Shown: positions 26,206 to 34,166, counted from the stretch's first letter. The stretch is DNA of 35,582 nucleotides from Candidatus Jorgensenbacteria bacterium (GCA_011050075.1 DRGK01000002.1:1-35582), one strand, 5' to 3'. Notes: generated by a model not told the origin, from the sequence alone. Numbers and translations are program-made.

Positions 26206-26595
26206 ATGGAAGATACATTACGCACATATGACATAACAACAATGCTCATAGAAGAAGACGATGCATCCATCCGCACACTGATTCAAGAGCACGGTGGGAA
26301 GATTATATCTTCGCAGCCGACCGTGAAGGTGAACTTAGCGTACCCCATCAAGAAACGTACGACTGCGTTTATGGCGGTGTTTTTGGCAACGTTTTTACCC
26401 GATACGTTACACGGCTTTGGAAAAGCACTTATAATGAGTGAACATGTATTGCGTGCATTAGTACTGCAAGCTGATACGGTGAGTACACAGCCTGAGAAAA
26501 GAGCAGTAGAGAAGGAACCAGTCTATACTCGGGGGAAAAAGGAAGGTTTTTTGAGTAATGAGGCGCTTGAACAAAAAATAGAGGAACTTACATAA
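26206..26595 (+). CDS. rpsF: Ribosomal protein bS6
   Basis: A 129-aa 30S protein that pairs with S18 on the platform. The fold is recognisable from RTYDITTMLIEEDDASI, the strand GGKIISSQPTVKVNLAYPIKK and the helix that follows. After about residue 95 comes a charged C-terminal tail (EKRAVEKEPVYTRGKKEG) longer than in many homologues. It opens the conserved rpsF-ssb-rpsR set. No SD is seen upstream (CAAACATAATG). Confidence 0.88.
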   Translation: MEDTLRTYDITTMLIEEDDASIRTLIQEHGGKIISSQPTVKVNLAYPIKKRTTAFMAVFLATFLPDTLHGFGKALIMSEHVLRALVLQADTVSTQPEKRAVEKEPVYTRGKKEGFLSNEALEQKIEELT

Positions 26596-26616
26596 GACAG
26601 GTGTTGGATTTTAGAA

Positions 26617-26625
26617 TGGTATACT
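26617..26625 (+). promoter_or_regulatory. Extended -10 promoter upstream of ssb
   Basis: TGGTATACT ends 10 nt before the ATG at 26636, predicting a leader of only a few bases. It is the same 9-mer that precedes the ASCH gene. Confidence 0.55.
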
Positions 26626-26635
26626 AATTAACAGA

Positions 26636-27100
26636 ATGAATTTAAACAAAGTACTTCTCATTGGGCGATTGACTGCAGACCCAGAACTTCGCTCTACCTC
26701 ATCCGGTAATCCTGTCGCCAGTTTTTCTGTTGCAACAAATCGTGTTTGGACAAATAAAACAGGGGAGCGTCAGGAAGCCACCGAGTTTCATAATATAGTA
26801 GTATGGGGTCGACAGGCAGAAACCACTCACCAATTTCTGAAAAAAGGAGCGCTGGTTTTAATAGAAGGGAGACTACAGACACGTTCTTGGGAAGGACGTG
26901 ACGGACAGAGTAGGCGTACTACTGAAGTTATCGCAGAGCGGGTTCAGTTTGGTCCTCGCGCTGGTGGGGCTGCTACGTCTCTTGGAGAACAGAAACCATC
27001 GACAGATGCTCATAGTAAAGAAAAGGATTCTCAGATTCCTGAAATTTCTCTCAATGCAGAGGGTGAAGAAATTAAGGGTGAGGATATTTTTGGAGAATAA
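26636..27100 (+). CDS. ssb: Single-stranded DNA-binding protein
   Basis: A 154-aa SSB. The OB fold occupies residues 1-108 with typical signatures: MNLNKVLLIGRLTADPELR, VASFSVATNRVW, EFHNIVVWGRQAE, and LVLIEGRLQTRSWEGRDGQ. A short acidic linker follows. The C-terminal tip reads EGEEIKGEDIFGE: acidic, but without the terminal Pro-Phe that most bacterial SSBs use to recruit repair and replication partners. It sits between rpsF and rpsR, the classic order. Confidence 0.96.
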   Translation: MNLNKVLLIGRLTADPELRSTSSGNPVASFSVATNRVWTNKTGERQEATEFHNIVVWGRQAETTHQFLKKGALVLIEGRLQTRSWEGRDGQSRRTTEVIAERVQFGPRAGGAATSLGEQKPSTDAHSKEKDSQIPEISLNAEGEEIKGEDIFGE

Positions 27101-27105
27101 TACAC

Positions 27106-27315
27106 ATGCTTATCAGAAGACAAAAACAGTGCACATTCTGTTCAAAAAATATTCAAATTATTGATTTTCGGGATATAGGAATTTTGAAACGATACGTTTC
27201 GTCACAACAGAAAATTATTGATCCTAAACATACGGGGGTATGTGCTCGTCACCAGCGTGATTTGGCGCGTGCTATTAAACGTGCCCGTCGCATGGGATTA
27301 TTGCCATTCGTATAG
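27106..27315 (+). CDS. rpsR: Ribosomal protein bS18
   Basis: A 69-aa 30S protein. It is a zinc-binding form, with CTFC near the N-terminus and CARH later. The family core is intact: IDFRDIGILKRYVSSQQKI and TGVCARHQRDLARAIKRAR. It follows ssb by 5 nt and forms the S6-S18 heterodimer partner of the gene two places upstream. Confidence 0.96.
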   Translation: MLIRRQKQCTFCSKNIQIIDFRDIGILKRYVSSQQKIIDPKHTGVCARHQRDLARAIKRARRMGLLPFV

Positions 27316-27317
27316 GT

Positions 27318-27863
27318 ATGGATACTGCAGCCGCAGAGTTGCTTGCACGTATTATTGGTACATCTTCGGTATTTGATGCATTGGTGATCTTTGTTGCCGA
27401 ATACGTACCGTACGTTTTGGTGTTGCTGGTGCTGGTAGCGGTATTGCGTGAGCTGGATTGGAGACGCCAGCTTTTTTTGATTATCAGCACGGTACTGGGT
27501 GTTATTGTGTCACGCGGCATAGTAACTGAGGTGGTTCGACTTCTCTATCAGCGTCCGCGCCCTTTTTTAGTACTTGACTTCACACCACTTGTAGATGCGA
27601 TGGGTGCTGCGTTTCCATCAGGGCACGCAGCATTCTTTTTTGCACTCGCATTTGTATTTTTGTGGTTGAAACGCACGTGGGGCTGGTGGTTTCTCGCATT
27701 TGCAGTTATGAATGGCATTGCGCGTGTTGTTGCGGGAGTGCACTGGATTACTGATATACTCGGAGGTGTTATTGCGGGGGCGATAGGTTTTGCTGTTGTG
27801 TTTATGTTACTTCGTAGTGTGCTTGCTCAATTAAAAATAGCTCCACCTTCAACTCTAAAATAA
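27318..27863 (+). CDS. PAP2-family membrane phosphatase
   Basis: A 181-aa integral membrane phosphatase of the PAP2/BcrC type. Three catalytic motifs are visible: a variant of KxxxxxxRP (VRLLYQRPRPF), PSGH in FPSGHAAFFF, and the last motif in ARVVAGVHWITDILGG. About five to six TM helices surround them. Such enzymes dephosphorylate undecaprenyl pyrophosphate or phosphatidate; the substrate is not settled by sequence. It lies 2 nt after rpsR, an unusual guest in a ribosomal-protein set, and just upstream of the tuf promoter. Confidence 0.9.
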   Translation: MDTAAAELLARIIGTSSVFDALVIFVAEYVPYVLVLLVLVAVLRELDWRRQLFLIISTVLGVIVSRGIVTEVVRLLYQRPRPFLVLDFTPLVDAMGAAFPSGHAAFFFALAFVFLWLKRTWGWWFLAFAVMNGIARVVAGVHWITDILGGVIAGAIGFAVVFMLLRSVLAQLKIAPPSTLK

Positions 27864-27868
27864 TGGGG

Positions 27869-27897
27869 TTGACACCAACGTATTTTTTGTTAATGAT
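27869..27897 (+). promoter_or_regulatory. Promoter of tuf-rpsJ
   Basis: TTGACA (27869-27874), a 17-nt spacer and AATGAT (27892-27897). The leader is about 70 nt and lacks an SD site. A second -10-like TATACAAT lies at 27927-27934. Confidence 0.65.
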
Positions 27898-27976
27898 GAG
27901 ACGTACTAAATGGCGTTTTACACGCATATACAATAGGTCGAAGAGTATAGATAAGATTAACTAACAGAAACGTAAT

Positions 27977-29173
27977 ATGGCAAAAGAAAAATTTGAACGA
28001 ACAAAGCCACACGTCAATGTCGGTACCATTGGTCACGTTGATCATGGCAAAACAACATTGACGGCAGCAATTCTTCATATACTTCACCTTAAGGGTTTAA
28101 TTGATAAGGTTGAGACGGTTGAACAGATTGATAATGCTCCGGAAGAAAGGGAGCGTGGTATTACTATTGCTCTGCATCATTCAGAGTACGAGAGTGAAAA
28201 GCGGCACTATGCGCACATTGATGCTCCAGGTCACGCGGATTACATCAAGAACATGATTACCGGTGCAGCGCAGATGGATGGAGCTGTATTGGTGGTATCA
28301 GCAGCAGACGGTCCTATGCCGCAGACACGAGAGCATATTCTATTGGCAAAGCAAGTGGATGTGCCGGCTATTGTTGTGTTCCTTAATAAGACAGATCAGG
28401 TTGACGATCCCGAGCTTGTGGAGTTAGTGGAAGCAGAGATTCGAGAGTTACTTAATAAGTATGAGTTTCCTGGTAATGAGGTACCTGTTATCAAGGGTTC
28501 AGCCTTGAAAGCGTTAGCAGCTACATCGCTTGATGATGAGGCAGTAAAGCCGATTCTTGAACTCATTGATGCGCTCGATAATTATATTCCTGAACCGAAG
28601 CGTGATATTGATAAGCCGTTCTTAATGCCCATTGAGGATATATTCTCAATTGAGGGACGTGGCACGGTAGTTACCGGTCGCGCCGAACGCGGTATTGTCA
28701 AAGCAGGCGAGGAAATAGAGATTATCGGTTTGAACAAAAATCAAAAGACGGTCGTAACCGGTATTGAAATGTTTCAGAAAACGCTTGATGAGGGACGCGC
28801 AGGTGATAACGTAGGATTACTCTTGCGTGGCATTAAGAAGGAAGATGTTGAACGTGGACAGGTTGTTGTAAAGCCTGGCAGCGTAACACCACACACAGAG
28901 TTTGAAGCGGAAGTGTACATCCTAAGCAAAGAAGAAGGCGGTCGTCACACTCCGTTTTTCAGCGGCTACAAGCCGCAGTTCTATATTCGTACCACTGATG
29001 TTACCGGTGATGTTACTTTACCGAAAGGGACTGAGATGGTCATGCCGGGTGATACGGTCAATGTGAATATCAAACTCATTCTTCCTATTGCATTGGAAGA
29101 GCAGCAGCGATTTGCTATCCGTGAAGGTGGTAGGACCGTTGGTGCAGGCGTTGTGACAAAAATAGAGAAGTAA
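27977..29173 (+). CDS. tuf: Elongation factor Tu
   Basis: A 398-aa GTPase that delivers aminoacyl-tRNA to the ribosome. G1 GHVDHGKT at 19-26, the switch I threonine in ERGITIA, G3 [13 protein letters not shown]4 NKTD and G5 SALKALA are all intact, followed by the two beta-barrel domains ending [11 protein letters not shown]. It is preceded by a leader of about 70 nt and followed 14 nt later by rpsJ. The fusA, rpsG and rpsL genes that commonly stand in front are missing from this locus. Confidence 0.99.
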   Translation: MAKEKFERTKPHVNVGTIGHVDHGKTTLTAAILHILHLKGLIDKVETVEQIDNAPEERERGITIALHHSEYESEKRHYAHIDAPGHADYIKNMITGAAQMDGAVLVVSAADGPMPQTREHILLAKQVDVPAIVVFLNKTDQVDDPELVELVEAEIRELLNKYEFPGNEVPVIKGSALKALAATSLDDEAVKPILELIDALDNYIPEPKRDIDKPFLMPIEDIFSIEGRGTVVTGRAERGIVKAGEEIEIIGLNKNQKTVVTGIEMFQKTLDEGRAGDNVGLLLRGIKKEDVERGQVVVKPGSVTPHTEFEAEVYILSKEEGGRHTPFFSGYKPQFYIRTTDVTGDVTLPKGTEMVMPGDTVNVNIKLILPIALEEQQRFAIREGGRTVGAGVVTKIEK

Positions 29174-29187
29174 GAACTCTCGTAGGC

Positions 29188-29517
29188 ATGCCGAAAAAAA
29201 CCGAACAAAAAACAGAGCGTTTACGCATTCGTATAAAGAGTTATGATGCTAAGCTGATTGATAACTCGGTCCGGCAGATTGTAGACGCAATTCAACGGCA
29301 AGGAGGTACGATTGCAGGTCCTATTCCGTTACCGACTGAGATACGGCGGTATACGGTGAACCGTTCTACGTTTGTCAATAAAAAATCTCGGGAGCACTTT
29401 GAGATGAAAGTGCACAAACGCTTGATAGACATCTTGGACCCGGGACAGAAAATCATTGAGTCACTCAGTAACTTAAATCTTCCCGCAGGCATAGATATAG
29501 AAATTAAGATGGGCTGA
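29188..29517 (+). CDS. rpsJ: Ribosomal protein uS10
   Basis: A 109-aa 30S protein, also known as NusE in antitermination. Recognisable are RLRIRIKSYDAKLIDNSV, GPIPLPTEIRRYTV, and the segment NKKSREHFEMKVHKRLIDI. Slightly extended N-terminal tail (MPKKTEQKTE). It is co-transcribed with tuf and separated from rplC by a 258-nt hairpin-bearing spacer. It ends with TGA. Confidence 0.98.
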   Translation: MPKKTEQKTERLRIRIKSYDAKLIDNSVRQIVDAIQRQGGTIAGPIPLPTEIRRYTVNRSTFVNKKSREHFEMKVHKRLIDILDPGQKIIESLSNLNLPAGIDIEIKMG

Positions 29518-29775
29518 GCTGAGTACTTGACCTTCTATACGGCATTGACTACACTAAAACAACTGGTATGACCCCAGTTGTTTTAGTACATATGCAATTA
29601 AGTATTTTTTGGTACCAACGGGAAAAACACCGTATGTAACCAGAATAATTCTGTTATTGGAACAGAATTATCTTTCCCTTTCATCTCACTGAATTACTTT
29701 CAGCGGGGTTGGGTTCAACGGGACTGCGGGATGATCCGTACGGTGCTTTCTCTCGGTTAAATAATTCCTAAGAAC
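29518..29775 (+). promoter_or_regulatory. Hairpin-bearing spacer between rpsJ and rplC
   Basis: A gene-free 258-nt stretch inside an otherwise tightly packed cluster. It has a 14-bp perfect stem ACTAAAACAACTGG/CCAGTTGTTTTAGT (29553-29587, 7-nt loop) and an 11-bp stem ATAATTCTGTT/AACAGAATTAT (29645-29671). A smaller hairpin CTGAA/TTCAG comes next, then a G-rich tract. The first stem has only a short U-rich tail, so clean termination is uncertain. It is probably a leader that controls the downstream ribosomal genes, as the S10 leader does in other bacteria (there it lies before rpsJ). The -10-like AATAAT near 29761 may give a new start. Confidence 0.55.
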
Positions 29776-30234
29776 GTGAATACATTAAAGTGTACAAAAT
29801 CACACATGAGCCAAGTATGGCGTGAAGACGTGATGATACCGGTCACCGTTTTAAAGGTGTCTACAGACGATAAGGACTTACTACAGTCTCTTGAAGCAGG
29901 AATGGAAGTTCGTCTCACCGGTACAAGTAAAGGAAAAGGTTTTCAAGGTGTGGTAAAACGCTATGGATTTGCCGGCGGACCAAAATCACATGGTCAGAAA
30001 CATTCACTCCGTGCGCCGGGTTCTATTGGTGCAACCGGTCCGCAACGTACAAATCCTGGACAGCGCATGCCGGGGCGTATGGGAGGTGATCGCATAACGA
30101 AGAAGCGGGTACCGATTATTGACGTTGATAGCGCTGCACAGACGATTATGGTGAAAGGGGGTGTTCCTGGTATGCGAGGCAGTACTATTTTAATAGTGTT
30201 GCCGGAAAAAGAGGAAACACATAATACTACGTAA
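29776..30234 (+). CDS. rplC: Ribosomal protein uL3, shortened
   Basis: A 152-aa 50S protein starting at GTG 29776 (MNTLKCTKSHMSQVWREDVM). The long loop reaching toward the peptidyl-transferase centre is present (GTSKGKGFQGVVKRYGFAGG; RAPGSIGATGPQRTNPGQRM), as is the C-terminal barrel. Typical bacterial L3 is about 205-210 aa; here the text passes directly from PVTVLKVSTDDK to LEAGMEVRLTGTSKG, so about 50-55 residues of the globular barrel are missing. The reading frame is clean, so this is shortening of the protein and not a frameshift. Confidence 0.95.
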   Translation: MNTLKCTKSHMSQVWREDVMIPVTVLKVSTDDKDLLQSLEAGMEVRLTGTSKGKGFQGVVKRYGFAGGPKSHGQKHSLRAPGSIGATGPQRTNPGQRMPGRMGGDRITKKRVPIIDVDSAAQTIMVKGGVPGMRGSTILIVLPEKEETHNTT

Positions 30235-30238
30235 TTTC

Positions 30239-30919
30239 ATGAAGGTCCCACTATACAATCAAAAACGAGAAGAGATAGGAACCGTATCGGTTCCCGATGA
30301 GCTTTTTAATACTATATGGCGCCCCGAGTTAGTGCACCAAGCTATGGTTGCGCAGCAGGCAAATAGTCGGCAACGAATAGCAACATCTAAGGGACGCAGT
30401 GAAGTGCGCGGCGGTGGAAGAAAGCCTTGGCGTCAGAAAGGTACCGGTCGTGCGCGGCACGGCTCAATTCGTTCTCCACTATGGCGTGGTGGCGGTGTTA
30501 CTTTCGGACCTGCTTCAGAGCGCAAGTATGCAAAAAAGATAAATAAACAGATGAGAAGGCAGGCGCTATTTTCTGTACTGTCTAAGAAAATGCGCGATGG
30601 AGAAGTTTTCGTGATTGATTCTCTGTCTTTGCCGGAAGTAAAAACCAAAGTAGTTGCGTCACTGTATAGCGCGCTCGTGCATGATGGGAAAAGCACACTC
30701 TTTATTCCAAAAGCAGAATATCGCATATTTCATCAAATGGTGCGGAATATACCGAGCGTTGACGCGGTGAGTCCGCTGAATTTAAGTATTATTGACTGTT
30801 TGCACCACGCATACATCATTCTTGATAAGGAAGCTGTTAATGAATTAGCGGAGCACTATCAAGGGTTTCATGCAAGATTGCGAGGTGAAACTGAGGCAGT
30901 ATCTGTATCCAGAACATAA
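30239..30919 (+). CDS. rplD: Ribosomal protein uL4
   Basis: A 226-aa 50S protein that lines the exit tunnel. The extended loop is recognisable (SKGRSEVRGGGRKPWRQKGTG RARHGSIRSPLW, quoted in two parts), followed by the globular domain to about residue 215. In other bacteria L4 also represses its own operon; the hairpin spacer upstream of rplC would be the natural target here. It overlaps the rplW start by one base. Confidence 0.97.
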   Translation: MKVPLYNQKREEIGTVSVPDELFNTIWRPELVHQAMVAQQANSRQRIATSKGRSEVRGGGRKPWRQKGTGRARHGSIRSPLWRGGGVTFGPASERKYAKKINKQMRRQALFSVLSKKMRDGEVFVIDSLSLPEVKTKVVASLYSALVHDGKSTLFIPKAEYRIFHQMVRNIPSVDAVSPLNLSIIDCLHHAYIILDKEAVNELAEHYQGFHARLRGETEAVSVSRT

Positions 30920-31374
30920 TGAGTATTTTTGATTCAATTATTAAGAAAAAGAGTAAGACGAAGGCTAAATCATCTGTTTTGGCAGATGATCGCCCGACTG
31001 ATAAGTTTAGGGATAAAGATGAGAAGTCCGTACATGCACCAGAGGAAACTGAGAAAAAACAACATACTTCTACAAAAAAGACCGCGATTAACAGCAGGAG
31101 TCGTCATGTTATTGTGCGTCCGTGGGTTACTGAGAAGGCACGCGACTTGAGCAATGAAGGGACGTATACATTTTTAGTGACAATTGACGCGAACAAGCAT
31201 ATGGTGCGTAACGAAATTGAACGTGAGCATGAAGTTTCAGTCGTATCAGTTCGTATGATTCGTGGGAAACATCGAAGTAAGCGATTTGCTGGAAAAAAGG
31301 GACACGCTCGAATGTATAAAAAGGCTTTAGTAACGGTAGCACCGGGCCAAAAACTTGACGTTTTTTCTGTATAA
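30919..31374 (+). CDS. rplW: Ribosomal protein uL23 with N-terminal extension
   Basis: A 151-aa 50S protein at the tunnel exit, docking site for SRP and trigger factor. The conserved domain runs from about residue 64 (VIVRPWVTEKARDL; TFLVTIDANKHMVRNEIE) to the end. The first 60 residues are a Lys/Ser/Asp-rich, probably disordered extension (KKKSKTKAKSSVLADD) absent from most bacterial L23. It begins at the ATG overlapping the rplD stop. No alternative start lies closer to the domain, so the extension seems genuine. Confidence 0.94.
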   Translation: MSIFDSIIKKKSKTKAKSSVLADDRPTDKFRDKDEKSVHAPEETEKKQHTSTKKTAINSRSRHVIVRPWVTEKARDLSNEGTYTFLVTIDANKHMVRNEIEREHEVSVVSVRMIRGKHRSKRFAGKKGHARMYKKALVTVAPGQKLDVFSV

Positions 31375-31398
31375 TCTCAGTGTAGTACAAAGCATAAT

Positions 31399-32175
31399 AT
31401 GACTCAGATATCTAAAAACATAAAACCATTGAAGAGCCTCATAAAAGGAATGAAGCGTCATGCGGGTCGTAATAACCGTGGAAGAATTACCGTGCGACAT
31501 CAAGGAGGGGGACATAAGCGACGTTACCGTATCGTTGATTTTTCGCAGAAGAAAATGGATATCCCCGCAGTAGTAGAGTACATTGAATACGACCCGTATA
31601 GAACTGCTTTTATCGCACGCATACGTTACCGTGACGGTGAACGGCAGTACATACTCGCACCTCACGAACTCAAGGTTGGTCGGCAGGTTATTACTTCTTT
31701 GGAAGCACCGTTTGAGTCGGGCAACCGAACCATTTTGAAACGTATTCCCTCTGGCACGTTTGTGCATAATGTTGAATTGACGCCGGGTAGAGGTGGGCAA
31801 CTGGGACGTTCTGCCGGTTCGTCACTGAAGGTACTTGCGAATGAAGACGGTTATACGCACCTTAAGATGCCTTCCAGTGAAGTACGACGTGTTCGATGGG
31901 ATGGATATGCGTCGGTGGGTCAGGTTTCAAATCCTCAACACAGTACTCGTGTTATAGGTAAGGCGGGACGGTCTCGCTGGTTAGGAATACGTCCTACGGT
32001 GCGCGGTAGTGCAATGAATCCTGTTGACCATCCGTACGGTGGCGGTGAAGGAAAAACTCAGCGTGGGACGCGGCGTCCGAAAACAAAATGGGGAAAGGTA
32101 ACTGGTGGTCACCGAACGCGTCGAAAGAATAAACCATCAAACCGTTATATTATTAAACGGCGGAAGAAGAAATAA
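31399..32175 (+). CDS. rplB: Ribosomal protein uL2
   Basis: A 258-aa 50S protein important for subunit association and the peptidyl-transferase centre. RNA-binding core [20 protein letters not shown] and C-terminal [15 protein letters not shown] are clear. Bacterial L2 usually has DHPHGGGEG; here the second His is Tyr, while the first His (E. coli His229) stays. The N-terminal KxYKPTTPGRR segment of about 20-25 residues found in most bacteria is missing, and no upstream in-frame start restores it. Confidence 0.98.
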   Translation: MTQISKNIKPLKSLIKGMKRHAGRNNRGRITVRHQGGGHKRRYRIVDFSQKKMDIPAVVEYIEYDPYRTAFIARIRYRDGERQYILAPHELKVGRQVITSLEAPFESGNRTILKRIPSGTFVHNVELTPGRGGQLGRSAGSSLKVLANEDGYTHLKMPSSEVRRVRWDGYASVGQVSNPQHSTRVIGKAGRSRWLGIRPTVRGSAMNPVDHPYGGGEGKTQRGTRRPKTKWGKVTGGHRTRRKNKPSNRYIIKRRKKK

Positions 32176-32176
32176 T

Positions 32177-32455
32177 ATGTCACGTAGTGCAAAAAAAGGA
32201 CCATATACGGATGAGAAACTTATGAAGAAGGTACACACGCGTTCTCAGGAAGACGGACCGATTAAAACGTGGGCGCGTGCTTCTGAAATCGCACCAGAAA
32301 TGGTGGGATACACATTTGCTGTACATAACGGCAAAGAATTTATTGAGTTCTTGGTGAATGAAGACATGATTGGGCACCGTTTAGGAGAATTTGCGCCGAC
32401 ACGTAAATTTACGCGGCATGGCGGTAAGATGCAACGAGAGCTTGAACGTAAATAA
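32177..32455 (+). CDS. rpsS: Ribosomal protein uS19
   Basis: A 92-aa 30S head protein. The track ORF starts inside rplB; the ATG at 32177, directly after the rplB stop (AATAATATG), gives the standard [18 protein letters not shown]. The core INKTW-like motif appears as [20 protein letters not shown] and the C-terminal [15 protein letters not shown] is standard. Confidence 0.97.
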   Translation: MSRSAKKGPYTDEKLMKKVHTRSQEDGPIKTWARASEIAPEMVGYTFAVHNGKEFIEFLVNEDMIGHRLGEFAPTRKFTRHGGKMQRELERK

Positions 32456-32475
32456 CAGAGAGCGTAGTACTATTT

Positions 32476-33078
32476 ATGGCACAGACACAAACACAACAGA
32501 ATAAGATACGTGAAGTATTCGCTCGATTACGATATCTTCACGTTGCGCCTCGTAAGGTACGTCGCGTAGTTGATATGATACGTGGCTTGTCAGCACAGGA
32601 AGCAGAAGCACAGCTTATGCTTTCCCCGCGACGGCCTAGTTTACACGTATTGAAATTGTTACGTTCTGCATTGGCAAATGCACGCCAGAGTGATCTTAAA
32701 ATGTCACAACTATACGTGAAGACAATAACAGTTGATGGAGGACCAAGGTTGAAACGCTGGATTCCAAGAGCTCGCGGTTCGGTGAATACCATTGAGAAGA
32801 AAATGAGTCATGTGACACTCATACTCGGTGAGCGTGAGAAGATTGTTGCAGAACGATTCGTTATGCCGCGCATAGAGAAAAAAGAAAAACAAGAAAAGAA
32901 AGAGAGCAAGAAAAGTAAGGCTGAAAACAAAAAACCAGTTTCTGGTGAAGTAGACGTATCAGCTGAAGAAAAAGAACAGACACAGAAACAAGTTCACGAG
33001 CAGAAACTTGAACGCCCGGTACAGAGAAAGGAGCGACAGGGTGCACTGTATAAATTGTTTAGGCGCAAGTCAATATAA
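32476..33078 (+). CDS. rplV: Ribosomal protein uL22 with long charged C-terminal tail
   Basis: A 200-aa 50S protein; most bacterial L22 proteins are about 110 aa. The conserved domain occupies residues 8-125 (ARLRYLHVAPRKVRRVVDMI; tunnel loop DGGPRLKRWIPRARGS). A tail of about 75 residues made of Lys/Glu-rich repeats (EKKEKQEKKESKKSKAENK) follows and ends in a basic segment. Tail sequence is low-complexity and probably disordered. The stop is immediately before the rpsC start. Confidence 0.95.
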   Translation: MAQTQTQQNKIREVFARLRYLHVAPRKVRRVVDMIRGLSAQEAEAQLMLSPRRPSLHVLKLLRSALANARQSDLKMSQLYVKTITVDGGPRLKRWIPRARGSVNTIEKKMSHVTLILGEREKIVAERFVMPRIEKKEKQEKKESKKSKAENKKPVSGEVDVSAEEKEQTQKQVHEQKLERPVQRKERQGALYKLFRRKSI

Positions 33079-33079
33079 A

Positions 33080-33772
33080 ATGGGTAGAAAAATAAAACCA
33101 AACGCACTACGACTCGGCATTACCACACCTTGGCTCAGTCGATGGTTCTATAAAAAATCATTACAGTTCTTCTTAGAAGAGGACTGTGCAATTCGTGATA
33201 TTATTGCAAAACAATTAACGCATGCAGGTATCGCCGGCGTTGATATTGAACGGACACGCGAGGATATTACTATTTTTATTAAGAGTAATCGTCCCGGATT
33301 GGTTATTGGACGCAGGGGGAAGGGCGTTGAAGATTTGCGCAATAAGATTACAAAATACATTGCCGAACTGCGTAAAGAACGCGATATATCAATTCCGTTT
33401 CATATTACGGTGAATGTTGTAGAATTACGTCGTACAGAACTTTCAGCACCCGTTATTGCCGATCAGATTGCATCGGATTTGGAACGTCGGTTACCACCTC
33501 GCCTGATTTTGAAGCGGCAGTTACGTTTCATTGAGCAGAATCGTGAGATACAAGGTGCGAAAATTAAGTTGTCTGGACGTTTGAACGGAGCGGAGATTGC
33601 GCGCAGTCAATGGCTTTCATTTGGACGCATGCCACTGCAGACACTCCGTGCAAACATTGATTATGGTGAAACCATTGCTCGTACCACGTATGGTGTTATT
33701 GGCGTGAAGGTATGGTTATATAAAGGTGAAATATTTGAAGACGATGCTACAGCCAAAGAAACAAAAATATAG
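33080..33772 (+). CDS. rpsC: Ribosomal protein uS3
   Basis: A 230-aa 30S protein at the mRNA entry. Start at the ATG 33080 (MGRKIKPNALRLGITTPW), not at the track start inside rplV. The KH domain GxxG is visible as GRRGKGVEDLRNKI, and the C-terminal domain as QGAKIKLSGRLNGAEIARSQW. Its 3' end overlaps the start of rplP by 29 nt, which suggests translational coupling. Confidence 0.97.
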   Translation: MGRKIKPNALRLGITTPWLSRWFYKKSLQFFLEEDCAIRDIIAKQLTHAGIAGVDIERTREDITIFIKSNRPGLVIGRRGKGVEDLRNKITKYIAELRKERDISIPFHITVNVVELRRTELSAPVIADQIASDLERRLPPRLILKRQLRFIEQNREIQGAKIKLSGRLNGAEIARSQWLSFGRMPLQTLRANIDYGETIARTTYGVIGVKVWLYKGEIFEDDATAKETKI

Positions 33773-34166
33773 GAAGCAGCACAAGGGACGGTCGCGAGGG
33801 CGTCTTAAAGAATTGCGTGGTACCACGCTTGATTTTGGCAGTGTTGGATTGCAGGCGCGTTCAGCTGCCTGGATGACTGCAAATCAAATAGAGGCGGCTC
33901 GTCGCACTATTACCAGATACATGAAGCGCGAGGGGAAATTGTGGATTCGGGTATTTCCTGACAAGCCAGTTACTGCATTCCCCCCCGAAGTTACTATGGG
34001 AGGTGGAAAAGGTGCTGTTGATCATTATGTAGCACCGGTGAGGCCGGGCCGTATGTTGTTTGAGGTTGATGGTGTTGAACAACATGTCGCAATTAGAGCA
34101 TTGCGACATGCGAGTTATAAGCTTCCCATGAAAACTTTTATTGTTACTAAGGATGTACACGTATGA
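33744..34166 (+). CDS. rplP: Ribosomal protein uL16
   Basis: A 140-aa 50S protein near the A-site tRNA. The ATG at 33744 gives the family start MLQPKKQKYRKQHKGRSRG and lies within the rpsC 3' end. Core motifs ARRTITRYMKREGKLWIRVF and the loop MGGGKGAVDHYVAPV (usually MGKGKG) are present. The stop overlaps the rpmC ATG (ATGA). Confidence 0.97.
   Translation: MLQPKKQKYRKQHKGRSRGRLKELRGTTLDFGSVGLQARSAAWMTANQIEAARRTITRYMKREGKLWIRVFPDKPVTAFPPEVTMGGGKGAVDHYVAPVRPGRMLFEVDGVEQHVAIRALRHASYKLPMKTFIVTKDVHV

Noticed and set aside
29705-29725. tRNA T-arm suggested by GGGTTCAAC in the rpsJ-rplC spacer
   Set aside because: No matching acceptor, D- or anticodon arm at proper distances.
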